DNA from: Aureimonas sp. Leaf324 | GTDB taxonomy: Bacteria > Pseudomonadota > Alphaproteobacteria > Rhizobiales > Rhizobiaceae | Assembly (NCBI RefSeq): GCF_001423245.1 | Contig: NZ_LMOH01000006.1 | Location: 1 to 40,027 of the forward strand | Length of the DNA stretch: 40,027 nucleotides | Direction: 5' to 3' | Shown: one piece after another, positions 23,994 to 32,061 of the stretch | Layout: each line of letters begins with the position of its first letter | Numbering within the stretch: the first letter of the stretch is position 1 | Position numbers and translations under genes: made by a program | Notes under the pieces: generated by a model | Database searches by the model: none | What the model was told of the DNA's origin: nothing | The model's input: only the letters and a program-made list of their open reading frames with translations

Positions 23994-24677
23994 TCACACC
24001 CCGTCGATGCAGCCGATATAGTCGCCCGACGCGCGCGCCCGCGCCTCCACGGTGCCCGCCAGCCGGCGCAGTCCGGCCGACGGATTGGCCGGGTCGCGCG
24101 TCAGCGGCGAGGGCAGCGCGACGGCGAGCAGCGCCGCCTGCCGGGCGCTGAGTTCGGAGGCCGGCTTGTTGAAGTAGTAGCGCGAGGCGGCGCCCACCCC
24201 GTAGATGCCGTTCCCCCACTCCGCGATGTTGAGATAGAGCTCCATCGTCCGGCTCTTCGACCAGATCAGGTCGGCATAAAGGGCCAGCGGCAGCTCCAGC
24301 CCCTTCCGCAGGTAGGACCGGCCATTCCACAGGAAGAGGTTCTTCACCGTCTGCATCGGGATCGTCGAGGCGCCGCGACTGGCCTCCCCGTCGCCGATCG
24401 CCTGGTCGACGACGCTGCGCATGGCGTTCCAGTCGACCCCGCCGTGGAAGCAGTACTGGCCGTCCTCCGACATCATCACCGAGCGCACGAGGACGGGCGA
24501 GATCTTCTCGAGCGGCGTCCACTCCCGCTCGAAAGGCTGGAAGCTGAAATGCTCGGCCAGCATCAGCGTCGAGACGGGGCGCACGAACGGCAGGGCGTAG
24601 ATCGGAACCAGCACCAAGGGGATGGCGGCGAGGAGCACGATCGCGAACGCGGCGGCATGGAGCGTGCGTCGGATCAT
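23994..24677 (-). CDS. mtgA: Monofunctional biosynthetic peptidoglycan transglycosylase
   Basis: Membrane-anchored glycosyltransferase (GT51) of 227 residues that polymerises lipid II into glycan strands without a transpeptidase domain. One N-terminal membrane helix (AFAIVLLAAIPLVLVPIYAL) is followed by the catalytic motif SEDGQYCFHGGVDW, with the catalytic Glu. Further motifs are RGASTIPMQTVKNLFLW, LELYADLIW-like and MELYLNIAEWGNGIYG. The ATG at 24677 gives MIRRTLHAAAF; upstream residues are not family-like. Divergent from ispA. Confidence 0.95.
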   Translation of the reverse strand: MIRRTLHAAAFAIVLLAAIPLVLVPIYALPFVRPVSTLMLAEHFSFQPFEREWTPLEKISPVLVRSVMMSEDGQYCFHGGVDWNAMRSVVDQAIGDGEASRGASTIPMQTVKNLFLWNGRSYLRKGLELPLALYADLIWSKSRTMELYLNIAEWGNGIYGVGAASRYYFNKPASELSARQAALLAVALPSPLTRDPANPSAGLRRLAGTVEARARASGDYIGCIDGV

Positions 24678-24834
24678 TCGCGTCCTGTCTTGGTGCCGAT
24701 GTCGAGATCCCCCCTTGGGCTCGCGTCTCCTCTTAGCAAAGGCTGGGAAAGCGCGGCAACAAGTCCGCTTTCCCCTTGCCGCCACGGGCGAGGATGGGCA
24801 CACACGTCCTCGCGAGCGACAGGAGACATGTGGA

Positions 24835-25749
24835 ATGAGCACGAGCGTCGACCCCGCCTTCGAGGCGCGCCTCGGCCGGGCCGCCGCCCGCATGGAAGAG
24901 GGCCTGACCGCCGCGCTTTCCGGCACGTCCTATCTCCTCGCCGGCGCGCCCGAGCGGCTCCTGGCAGCCATGCGGCACGGGTCGCTCGACGGCGGCAAGC
25001 GGCTTCGCCCCTTTCTTGTGGAGGAATCGGCCGCGCTCTTCGGCGCGGATGCCGCGACGGCCGCGCCGGTGGCGCAGGCTCTCGAATGCATCCACTGCTA
25101 TTCGCTGGTTCATGACGACCTTCCGGCGATGGACGACGACGACCTGCGTCGCGGCCGCCCCACCGTCCACAAGGCCTTCGACGAGGCGACCGCGATTCTC
25201 GCGGGCGACGCGCTCCTGACCCTCGCCTTCGGGCTGGTGGCGGAGGGCGATGACGGGATCGAGCCCGCCGCGCGCCTTGCGCTGATTCGCCTCCTGTCGC
25301 GCGAGGCGGGGGCCGCCGGCATGGCGGGCGGCCAGGCGCTGGATCTCGCCGCCGAGACCACGACCTTGGACGAGACCGAGATCGCCCGCATGCAGGCGAT
25401 GAAGACCGGCTCGCTGATCGCCTTTGCGACCGAGGCCGGCGCGATCCTCGCCGGCGCCTCGCCGGCCGACCGGGCCGTGCTGCGCCGCTACGGCGAGATC
25501 GTCGGCCTCGCGTTCCAGCTTGCCGACGATCTCCTCGACGAGACGGCCGATGCCGCGACGCTCGGCAAGGCGGCTGGCAAGGACGCGGCGCGCGGCAAGA
25601 AGACCCTGCCCGCGCTGCGCGGCATCGACTGGACGCGCGCCGAGCTCGACCGGCTCGTCGCGGAGGCGGAGGGCCTCCTCGCCCCCTTCGGCGAGCGGGC
25701 GGGCACGCTGCGGGCCACCGCGCGCTTCGTCGCCCGGCGCAGCAAATGA
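24835..25749 (+). CDS. ispA: Polyprenyl (farnesyl) diphosphate synthase
   Basis: Short-chain prenyltransferase of 304 residues making farnesyl diphosphate from isopentenyl and dimethylallyl diphosphates. GGKRLRP lies near residue 54. The first Asp-rich motif is DDLPAMDDDDLRRGRP (from residue 94) and the second is QLADDLLDETADAATLGKAAGKD. The two-residue insert in the first motif and the length fit bacterial IspA. The ATG at 24835 follows AGGAG. The stop overlaps azlC as ATGA. ispG, the methylerythritol-phosphate pathway enzyme supplying its substrates, lies 3.5 kb downstream on the other strand. Confidence 0.93.
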   Translation: MSTSVDPAFEARLGRAAARMEEGLTAALSGTSYLLAGAPERLLAAMRHGSLDGGKRLRPFLVEESAALFGADAATAAPVAQALECIHCYSLVHDDLPAMDDDDLRRGRPTVHKAFDEATAILAGDALLTLAFGLVAEGDDGIEPAARLALIRLLSREAGAAGMAGGQALDLAAETTTLDETEIARMQAMKTGSLIAFATEAGAILAGASPADRAVLRRYGEIVGLAFQLADDLLDETADAATLGKAAGKDAARGKKTLPALRGIDWTRAELDRLVAEAEGLLAPFGERAGTLRATARFVARRSK

Positions 25750-26447
25750 CCATCGAGGCGCAGCGCGGAGAGGTCGCGGCGGCCCTCTCCGAGGTTCTGC
25801 CCGTCCTCATCGCCATCGTGCCGTTCGGCATGGTGTTCGGCGCGCTGGCGATCGACGCCGGGCTGACGGCCTTCCAGGCGATGGGCTTTTCGGCGGCGAT
25901 CTATGCCGGCGCCTCGCAGCTCGTCATCCTCCAGCTCGTGGCGCTCGGCACGCCGCTCTGGTCGATCCTCGTCGCGGTCGTCGCGCTCAACTTCCGCCAT
26001 GTCCTCTATTCGGCCTCGCTCGGGCGCAAGCTCGGCCGCTTCAACACGGGCGAGAAGGCGCTCGCCTTCTACCTTCTGGTCGACCCGACCTTCGCGGCCG
26101 CCGAGGAGCGCGCCGCGCACCGCCCCCTCACCAAGCGCTTCTACTTCACCTATGCCACGGTGCTCTACGTCGTCTGGCTCGCGTCGACCTATGGAGGCAT
26201 CGTCTTCGGTAAGCTGATCGGCGACCAGCGGGCGATCGGGCTCGACGTGCTCTTGCCGATCTACTTCCTCGCCCTGACGCTCGGCTTCCGTCGACGCGAC
26301 GGCTTCCTCACCGTGTTCGCGGTTTCGGCGATCACCTCGATCGCGGTCTACCTGACGCTGGGCTCGCCCTGGCACGTCACGCTCGGCGGCCTTGCCGGCA
26401 TCCTCGCGGCCGTCCTGCGGACCCCGTCCGAACGGACAGAGCCATGA
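25746..26447 (+). CDS. azlC: AzlC-family branched-chain amino acid exporter, large subunit
   Basis: Inner-membrane protein of 233 residues with about seven helices and the AzlC pattern: IAIVPFGMVFGALAIDAGL, then SAAIYAGASQLVILQLVALG and NFRHVLYSASLG. AzlC works with the small subunit AzlD to export branched-chain amino acids or analogues. The start overlaps ispA and the stop overlaps azlD (both as ATGA), so all three are translationally coupled although ispA is functionally unrelated. Confidence 0.9.
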   Translation: MTIEAQRGEVAAALSEVLPVLIAIVPFGMVFGALAIDAGLTAFQAMGFSAAIYAGASQLVILQLVALGTPLWSILVAVVALNFRHVLYSASLGRKLGRFNTGEKALAFYLLVDPTFAAAEERAAHRPLTKRFYFTYATVLYVVWLASTYGGIVFGKLIGDQRAIGLDVLLPIYFLALTLGFRRRDGFLTVFAVSAITSIAVYLTLGSPWHVTLGGLAGILAAVLRTPSERTEP

Positions 26448-26740
26448 GCGACATCTGGCTCCTCGCCTTCCTGGCCGCCCTCCTCACCTACGGAACGCGC
26501 GTCGCCGGCCATCTGGTGCTGTCGCGCTTCGAGCGCATTCCCCCGCGCGTCGAGGCCGCGCTCGACGCGGTGCCGCCCGCGATGCTGATCACCATCGTGA
26601 CCCCCGTCTTCGTCGACGGCGGCTGGCTGGAGCGTCTGGTGATCGTCGCGGCCGGCCTCCTGTCGCTGCGCCTGTCTGTGCTGGCGAGCGTCACCATCGG
26701 CGTCGTCGTGATGGCGCTCCTGCGCCATTTCGGGCTCTAG
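26444..26740 (+). CDS. azlD: AzlD-family small exporter subunit
   Basis: Membrane protein of 98 residues with about four hydrophobic segments and the AzlD-typical start WLLAFLAALLTYGTRVAGHL and PPAMLITIVTPVF. Partner of AzlC directly upstream. The TAG stop lies within a CTAG palindrome that also supplies the stop of the convergent acetyltransferase gene, so the two coding regions overlap by four bases. Confidence 0.9.
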   Translation: MSDIWLLAFLAALLTYGTRVAGHLVLSRFERIPPRVEAALDAVPPAMLITIVTPVFVDGGWLERLVIVAAGLLSLRLSVLASVTIGVVVMALLRHFGL

Positions 26741-27192
26741 GCGGCGGGCTGCCAGCCGTAGACGACGATCGGATCGCCGAAGCGCGGATGGGTCTCGTGC
26801 CGCAGGAGCCGCAACCCGGCCGCCTCGTAGAAGCGGCAGGCGCGCGGATTGGTCGGCCGGGTGAAGAGCGTGAAGCCATCCGGCATCTCGCGCTTCACCG
26901 CATCGAGCAGGCTTCGCCCGACCCCGCCGCCGAGGAAACCGGGACGGACGAAGAGCTGATCGAGCACCCGCTCCCCGAGCTTCATTGCGGCAAAGCCGAC
27001 CGGCTCGCCGCCCTGTTCGGCGACGATGATGCGGCAGGCCGGCATGAGTTCGTGCTCGAAGCGCCAGCGCATCGCCTCGGGCGAAGGCAGCGCGGCGGGA
27101 CCGACACCGGGAAGGCTGGCGCTCGCGTGCCAGATGTCGGCGAGACCGTCGATGTCGTCCGGCCGGAGATCGCGCAGACGGATCGCCTCCAC
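26737..27192 (-). CDS. GNAT-family N-acetyltransferase
   Basis: Acetyltransferase of about 151 residues; substrate unknown. The N-terminus IRLRDLRPDDIDGLADIWHA is typical of the fold. The acetyl-CoA site is LDQLFVRPGFLGGGVGRSLL (R-x-x-G-x-G/A type loop) and FYEAAGLRLLRHE follows. No ATG is available near the start. A GTG at 27192, five bases after the stop of the lytic transglycosylase gene, is the likely start by translational coupling. Third gene of the ispG-transglycosylase-acetyltransferase run. Confidence 0.82.
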   Translation of the reverse strand: MEAIRLRDLRPDDIDGLADIWHASASLPGVGPAALPSPEAMRWRFEHELMPACRIIVAEQGGEPVGFAAMKLGERVLDQLFVRPGFLGGGVGRSLLDAVKREMPDGFTLFTRPTNPRACRFYEAAGLRLLRHETHPRFGDPIVVYGWQPAA

Positions 27193-27197
27193 GCCGG

Positions 27198-28046
27198 TTA
27201 CCGGTTTCGCGTCACGACGCACGAGCCGCCGACGCCGCGATACCTGTTGCAGAAGCTTTCCGCCTCGCGCCGCGAATCGGCGCCGATCCGCACCGCGGTA
27301 ATCCGGCGCGGGCCGGAGATCGGGCGCGCCCGCATCACGATCGGCTCGACACCGCCGAGGACGCCGGGATACTGGTCCTGCAGCTTGCGATAGATGCGCA
27401 CCGCGATCGCCTCGTTGGGGTGGCCGGCCACCTGCGCGCCCCACGGGCGCATCGGCGCGCTTTCGGCCACGGCGAAGACGGCGCGGGTCGGCAGGATCGG
27501 CAGGCGGCGGCAGGCGAGCGCGAACTCGAGATCGGCGACCAGCGGCTTCACCTCCGCCTCGCGCTTCTCCTCGCGAAACCACGCCGCCGGCTGGGCGGTG
27601 ATCGAGAGCACATAGTCCTCGGTCTCGTAGGGCAGCCGCCCGCCCGACACCATCCAGCGCTTCACGCGGTTGATGCCGCCGTTGTAGGCGGCCGCCGCGA
27701 GGCCCCAGGAGCCCAGCTCGGCGCGCAAATCCCGCAGGTACTCGGCCGAATGCCGCAGCGCCTGCTCCTTGTCATAGGGGTCGGAGAGCCCCCGCTCGCG
27801 GGCGGTGTAGGGCATGAACTGGGCGATGCCCTGCGCGCCGACGGGCGAGCGCGCGCCCTCGTCGAAGCGGGACTCCTTCCAGATCAGCCGGGCGAAGAAG
27901 GCGGGCGCCATGCCGACGGCCGCCGCGTTCTCGGCGATGAGATCGCAGATGCGGCCGACGCGGGGGTCCGCCTTCGGCTCGGCCGCCTCGGCCGGGGCAA
28001 AACCGAGCGCGAGCGCCAGGATGGCGAGGGCCAGGCGGCGGATCAT
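27198..28046 (-). CDS. Lytic transglycosylase with SPOR-like C-terminus
   Basis: Periplasmic muramidase-type enzyme of 282 residues cleaving peptidoglycan glycan strands. Signal peptide [21 protein letters not shown] is followed by the SLT domain: catalytic Glu58 in [32 protein letters not shown] and [13 protein letters not shown]. The C-terminal 90 residues include a beta-alpha segment ([20 protein letters not shown]) like a SPOR domain, which binds denuded glycan. The start overlaps the ispG stop as ATGA. Confidence 0.87.
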   Translation of the reverse strand: MIRRLALAILALALGFAPAEAAEPKADPRVGRICDLIAENAAAVGMAPAFFARLIWKESRFDEGARSPVGAQGIAQFMPYTARERGLSDPYDKEQALRHSAEYLRDLRAELGSWGLAAAAYNGGINRVKRWMVSGGRLPYETEDYVLSITAQPAAWFREEKREAEVKPLVADLEFALACRRLPILPTRAVFAVAESAPMRPWGAQVAGHPNEAIAVRIYRKLQDQYPGVLGGVEPIVMRARPISGPRRITAVRIGADSRREAESFCNRYRGVGGSCVVTRNR

Positions 28047-29308
28047 TCCGCCGCGGCGGGCCGACCGAAGCGGCGGTCGATATAGGCGAGCACCATCTCG
28101 TGGAAGTCACGCGCGATGTTGGGCCCGCGCAGCGTCGCGACCTTTTCGCCGTCCATGTAGACCGGCGCCGAGGGGACCTCCGCCGTGCCGGGCAGCGAGA
28201 TGCCGATGTCGGCGTGCTTGGATTCGCCAGGACCGTTGACGATGCAGCCCATGACCGCGACCGTCATCGCCTCGACACCGGGATAGCGCTCGCGCCAGAC
28301 CGGCATGTTGACGCGGATATCGGTCTGGATCGTCTCGGCGAGTTCCTGGAACAAGGTCGACGTCGTGCGCCCGCAGCCGGGACAGGCGGCGACGATCGGG
28401 ATGAACTGCCGGAAGCCCATGGTCTGCAGGATTTCCTGTGCGACCTGGACCTCCTTGGTGCGGTCGCCGCCGGGCTCTGGCGTCAGCGACACGCGGATCG
28501 TGTCGCCGATGCCCTCCTGCAGGAGGATGCCGAGCGCGGCCGACGAAGCCACGATGCCCTTCGAGCCCATGCCGGCCTCGGTCAGGCCGAGATGCAGGGC
28601 GTGGGTCGTGCGGCGCGACAGGTCGCGATAGACGGCGATGAGGTCCTGGACGTTCGAGACCTTGGCCGAAAGGATGATCTTCTCGCGCGCGAGGCCCGTC
28701 TCCTCGGCGAGCGCGGCCGAATGGAGCGCCGACTGGATGATCGATTCGCGCATCACCGCGCGCGCGCCGAGCGGCTGCGCGAGCTTCGAGTTCTCGTCCA
28801 TCAGCCGCGTCAGGAGTTCCTGATCGAGCGAGCCCCAGTTGACGCCGATGCGCACCGGCTTGTCGTGCCGGATTGCCATCTCGATGATCTCGACGAACTG
28901 CCGGTCCTTCTTGTCCTTGAAGCCGACATTGCCAGGATTGATGCGGTACTTGGCGAGCGCCGCCGCGCAGTCCGGGTGGTCGGCGAGGAGCTTGTGCCCG
29001 ATATAATGGAAGTCGCCCACCAGCGGCACGTCGATCCCGAGCCGCTCCAGGCGGTCGCGGATGCGCGGCACGGCGGCGGCCGACTCGTTGCGGTCCACCG
29101 TGATGCGCACGATCTCGGACCCCGCCTTGGCGAGCTGCGCCACCTGCGCCACCGTCGCGTCGATGTCGGCCGTGTCGGTGTTGGTCATCGACTGCACGAC
29201 GACCGGGGCCGGACCGCCGACGACCACGCCGCCGACGGACACGCCCACGGTGCGGCGGCGCGGCAGGGGATCGGCCAGAACCGGTTCGACGGGGGCTTGG
29301 AGCGTCAT
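28043..29308 (-). CDS. ispG: 4-hydroxy-3-methylbut-2-en-1-yl diphosphate synthase
   Basis: Iron-sulfur enzyme of 421 residues in the methylerythritol-phosphate isoprenoid pathway; it converts the cyclic diphosphate MEcPP to HMBPP. The 4Fe-4S ligands are Cys309, Cys312 ([11 protein letters not shown]) and Cys355 (GCIVNGPGE). The N-terminal TIM barrel is visible as [26 protein letters not shown] and [12 protein letters not shown]. Length and motifs match the bacterial type. It heads a coupled run with the lytic transglycosylase; electrons may come from a ferredoxin or flavodoxin, and fdxA in this window is one candidate by function only. Confidence 0.95.
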   Translation of the reverse strand: MTLQAPVEPVLADPLPRRRTVGVSVGGVVVGGPAPVVVQSMTNTDTADIDATVAQVAQLAKAGSEIVRITVDRNESAAAVPRIRDRLERLGIDVPLVGDFHYIGHKLLADHPDCAAALAKYRINPGNVGFKDKKDRQFVEIIEMAIRHDKPVRIGVNWGSLDQELLTRLMDENSKLAQPLGARAVMRESIIQSALHSAALAEETGLAREKIILSAKVSNVQDLIAVYRDLSRRTTHALHLGLTEAGMGSKGIVASSAALGILLQEGIGDTIRVSLTPEPGGDRTKEVQVAQEILQTMGFRQFIPIVAACPGCGRTTSTLFQELAETIQTDIRVNMPVWRERYPGVEAMTVAVMGCIVNGPGESKHADIGISLPGTAEVPSAPVYMDGEKVATLRGPNIARDFHEMVLAYIDRRFGRPAAAE

Positions 29309-29506
29309 CGGGGGCTCGTCTCGCGGATCGACAGAATAAGCCGGGCGTCTCCGCCTCGGCTGGGATCGACAGCTATATCGCCGTTCGGCGAAGCCATGAA
29401 AAGAGGATCATCGTGTCGCGACCGTGACAGCGGCGTCGCAAAGGCTTGCGATGGCGCCGGCCGCCCCGTATCCCGACGCCGAGTTGCCTCCCGCGAAGGA
29501 ACCCAC

Positions 29507-29665
29507 ATGACGCCTGGCGCCGCGCTCGCCCTTTTCGCGCTCCTGATGTTCGCCGCGCTCGTTCCAGTCTGGCCGTGGTCGCGCGGCTGGAGCTGGCGTC
29601 CGGCGATCGCCTTCGGCGTGCTGTTCACGGCAGCGGTGATGGTCTGGGTGACGGTGCTGATCTGA
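29507..29665 (+). CDS. Small two-helix membrane protein
   Basis: Protein of 52 residues with two hydrophobic helices (ALALFALLMFAALVPVW and IAFGVLFTAAVMVWVTVLI) joined by a Trp/Ser/Arg-rich turn (PWSRGWSWRP). The ATG at 29507 has GAAGGAAC upstream. Small inner-membrane proteins like this are common in the group; the function is not known. Confidence 0.65.
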   Translation: MTPGAALALFALLMFAALVPVWPWSRGWSWRPAIAFGVLFTAAVMVWVTVLI

Positions 29666-29692
29666 ATCGTGACGATGGCGTGACGAAACGAT

Positions 29693-29718
29693 GGAACGCG
29701 CGTGGCGATGACGCCGTT
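29693..29718 (+). promoter_or_regulatory. EcfG (general stress) type promoter of the DUF3309 gene
   Basis: GGAAC, 17 bases, then CGTT, matching the alphaproteobacterial general stress promoter pattern. The -10 side is about 35 bases upstream of the ATG at 29754. Confidence 0.62.
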
Positions 29719-29753
29719 GTGATCGCGTATCGTCACGCGTCATGGAGTCGCAC

Positions 29754-29912
29754 ATGTCTCTCGGCACCATCCTCCTCATCATCCTGATCCTGCTTCTCAT
29801 CGGCGCCTTTCCGGGTTGGGGCTACTCCCGGTCGTGGGGCTACGGGCCGAGCGGCATCCTCGGCTTCCTCCTGGTGGTCGTCCTGATCCTGCTCCTCCTC
29901 GGGCGGATCTGA
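29754..29912 (+). CDS. DUF3309-like small hydrophobic protein
   Basis: Protein of 52 residues, MSLGTILLIILILLLIGAFP then GWGYSRSWGYGPSGILG and a second helix FLLVVVLILLLLGRI. The paired hydrophobic helices around a Gly/Tyr/Trp loop are characteristic of DUF3309. The EcfG-type promoter suggests induction in the general stress response; proteins of this family have no assigned function that I know of. Confidence 0.85.
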   Translation: MSLGTILLIILILLLIGAFPGWGYSRSWGYGPSGILGFLLVVVLILLLLGRI

Positions 29913-29940
29913 CGCACGCCTGAATGCTCGCCGGCGTCCG

Positions 29941-31152
29941 TCAGGGCGCCGGCGGACCGTCGGCGCCTCTGGTGAGCGGTGACAGGGCAAGGATGCCGAC
30001 GAGGCAAAGGCTGAGGCCGAGAAACACGGTCTGGAAGCCGAAGTGTTCGGCGAGATAGCCGATCGCCGACGGCGCGATCAGAATGCCGGAATAGCCGATG
30101 GTGGTGGCCATCGAGATGCCGACGCCGGGCTTCAGGCCCGGCACGTTGCCCGCCGCCGAGAAGGCGATCGGGGCGATGTTGGAAAGCCCGATCCCGAGAA
30201 GCGCGAAGCCGAGGATCGCCACGCCGAGATTGGGCGCGAGGCCGACGACGAGAAGCGCGCCAATGGCGGCGAGCGCCGACAATCGCAGGGTGCGCACGGC
30301 GCCGAGCCGGTCGCGGATGCCGTCGCCGAGAAACCGGAACAGCGCCATCACCGCCGAGAACGCGGCGAAGGCGAAGCCCGAGACCGCGACGTCGGCCCCC
30401 AGTTCGGAGCGCAGGTAGATCGCGCTCCAGTCGATCGTCGCTCCCTCCGGCACCATGCCGAACAGGGCGCAGATGCCGATGCCGAGAACGGCAAGGCGTG
30501 CCGCGGACGGCGCCGCAGGTCCCTCCCCTTCCGCGTTGGCGGGCGCCGAGACGCCAGCGAGGTCGCGGTCCTCGAGCATCGCGCGGCCGATCGGCCAGAG
30601 CGCGGCGAGAAGCACCGCCGCCACGAAGACGAAGTGCCCGACCGGCCCAAGCGAGACGATCAGGAACCCGCCCGTCGCCGCACCGATGAAGCCGCCGATC
30701 GACCAGAAGCCGTGGCAGGACGACATGATGGCGCGCGGACGCTGGCGCTCGACCGACACCGCATTGGCGTTCATCGCAACGTCCATACCGCCCATCGACG
30801 CCCCGAAAAGGAGGATGGCGAGCGCCGCGACCGGAACGTTCGGCGCCAGCACGAGAAGGGGCAACGACAGAGCGAGGATCGCGTGCATCGCGAGCGTCGC
30901 GCGGCGCGAGCCGTAGCGCGCGGTGGCAGCGCCCAGAAGCGGCATCGCCACCACGGCGCCGATGCCGAAGGCGAGGATCAGCAAGCCGAGATGCGCCTCC
31001 GACAGGCCGAGCCGCTGCTGGAACAGGGGGATCTGCGGCGTCCAGTTGCCGAGAACGAACCCGTTGGCAAGGAAAGCGCCGGAGACGGCCAGTCGCTCGC
31101 GCGGCCAGGCATCGCGCCAGGAGGCGGGACGGGACAGGGCGTCGGCGGTCAT
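29941..31152 (-). CDS. MFS transporter
   Basis: Inner-membrane protein of 403 residues with about twelve helices. Family marks include GFVLGNWTPQIPLFQQRLGL near the start, the loop motif GAATARYGSRRA between helices 2 and 3, and SSCHGFWSIGGFIGAATGGF in helix 5. This subgroup resembles the YbjJ-like MFS proteins; the substrate is unknown. The ATG at 31152 overlaps the stop of the DeoR-family gene as ATGA, so the regulator very likely controls this transporter. A GC-rich hairpin (8-bp arms CGCCGGCG, 29929-29954) overlaps its stop but lacks a T run. Confidence 0.88.
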   Translation of the reverse strand: MTADALSRPASWRDAWPRERLAVSGAFLANGFVLGNWTPQIPLFQQRLGLSEAHLGLLILAFGIGAVVAMPLLGAATARYGSRRATLAMHAILALSLPLLVLAPNVPVAALAILLFGASMGGMDVAMNANAVSVERQRPRAIMSSCHGFWSIGGFIGAATGGFLIVSLGPVGHFVFVAAVLLAALWPIGRAMLEDRDLAGVSAPANAEGEGPAAPSAARLAVLGIGICALFGMVPEGATIDWSAIYLRSELGADVAVSGFAFAAFSAVMALFRFLGDGIRDRLGAVRTLRLSALAAIGALLVVGLAPNLGVAILGFALLGIGLSNIAPIAFSAAGNVPGLKPGVGISMATTIGYSGILIAPSAIGYLAEHFGFQTVFLGLSLCLVGILALSPLTRGADGPPAP

Positions 31153-31964
31153 CGGACGGTCCTTGCCGGCATGCGCGAGCCGGCGGCTGCCGCGCGGGTG
31201 ATCGGGATGTCCAACGCCTCGAAGGGCGCGAGGTGCTCGGCCGGACAATCGTGTTCCACGAACAGGCGCGCGCGCCGGTCGATCGGGGCGACGAAGAAGG
31301 ATGCGGCGGTGCCGATCTTCTCGTTGGTGGCGGCCAGCACGATCTCGCCGGCCCGCGACGCCAGAAGCGCCTTGAGATCGGCCTCCTCCAGATCGTGCGA
31401 GGTCACGCCGGCTCGCGCGTCGACGCCGCAGACGCCGAGCACCAGCACGGACGGGCGCATGCGCTCGGCCTCGCGCAACGTCTGGCTGCCAAGGCAGGCG
31501 CCGCTGCCGGGATCGAGCCGTCCGCCGAGCAGCACCACCGTCAGGCCGGACTTGTCCTGCAGGGCGCAGGCGATCGACGGGGCGTTGGTGATGACGGTCA
31601 TGCCCGAGTCCGGCGGCAGCGCCTCGGCCACCGCGATGTTGGTCGAGCCGGCATCGATGAAGACGGACGAACCCGGCAGGAGCGTGCGCGCGATCGCATG
31701 ACCTAGCAACGCCTTGCGGTCCTGCCCCTGCGAACGCCGCGTGGTCAGCGACCCGTCCAAGGGCGCGGGCGGTAGGGCGCCGCCGTAGACGCGACGGCAT
31801 TCGTCACGCGCGGCCAGCTCGCGCAGGTCGCGCCGGACCGTGTCTTCCGAGACGCCGAAGTTGGCCGCAAGCTGCGCGGCGAGCACGCGCCCGTCCCGCT
31901 TCAGCCATTCGCGGATCACGGCCTGACGCTGCTCGGCCATGAGATGCGGCAGGACTTCGTTCAT
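31149..31964 (-). CDS. DeoR-family transcriptional regulator
   Basis: Repressor of 271 residues. The N-terminal helix-turn-helix is RVLAAQLAANFGVSEDTVRR, then DLRELAARDECRRVYGGAL. The C-terminal sugar-phosphate-sensing domain has FIDAGSTNIAVAEAL, LLGGRLDPGSGACLG, GVCGVDARAGVTSHDLEEAD and AATNEKIGTAASF. The ATG at 31964 follows AGGAGG at short spacing; the ATG at 31991 is less likely. It is coupled to the MFS transporter, and a candidate operator lies just upstream. The effector is probably a phosphorylated sugar by family analogy. Confidence 0.9.
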   Translation of the reverse strand: MNEVLPHLMAEQRQAVIREWLKRDGRVLAAQLAANFGVSEDTVRRDLRELAARDECRRVYGGALPPAPLDGSLTTRRSQGQDRKALLGHAIARTLLPGSSVFIDAGSTNIAVAEALPPDSGMTVITNAPSIACALQDKSGLTVVLLGGRLDPGSGACLGSQTLREAERMRPSVLVLGVCGVDARAGVTSHDLEEADLKALLASRAGEIVLAATNEKIGTAASFFVAPIDRRARLFVEHDCPAEHLAPFEALDIPITRAAAAGSRMPARTVR

Positions 31965-31988
31965 GCGGCCTCCTCGTCGAGGAGCCCT

Positions 31989-32006
31989 CATGCACGATCA
32001 TGCACG
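31989..32006. promoter_or_regulatory. Candidate operator upstream of the deoR-family gene
   Basis: CATGCACG occurs twice with a 10-base period, and the core TGCACGATCATGCA (31991-32004) is a near-perfect palindrome around GATC. It lies 25-42 bases upstream of the DeoR-family start, where an autoregulatory site would be expected. Confidence 0.4.
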
Positions 32007-32061
32007 GTTCGTCAAACACGCGAGACCCGGCACCAAGGCCGGGCCCCGTGTGGGACACGCG

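Noticed and set aside
27193-27582. Longer start for the acetyltransferase gene
   Set aside because: The extension overlaps the lytic transglycosylase in another frame and is not GNAT-like; translation from the GTG at 27192 fits the fold.
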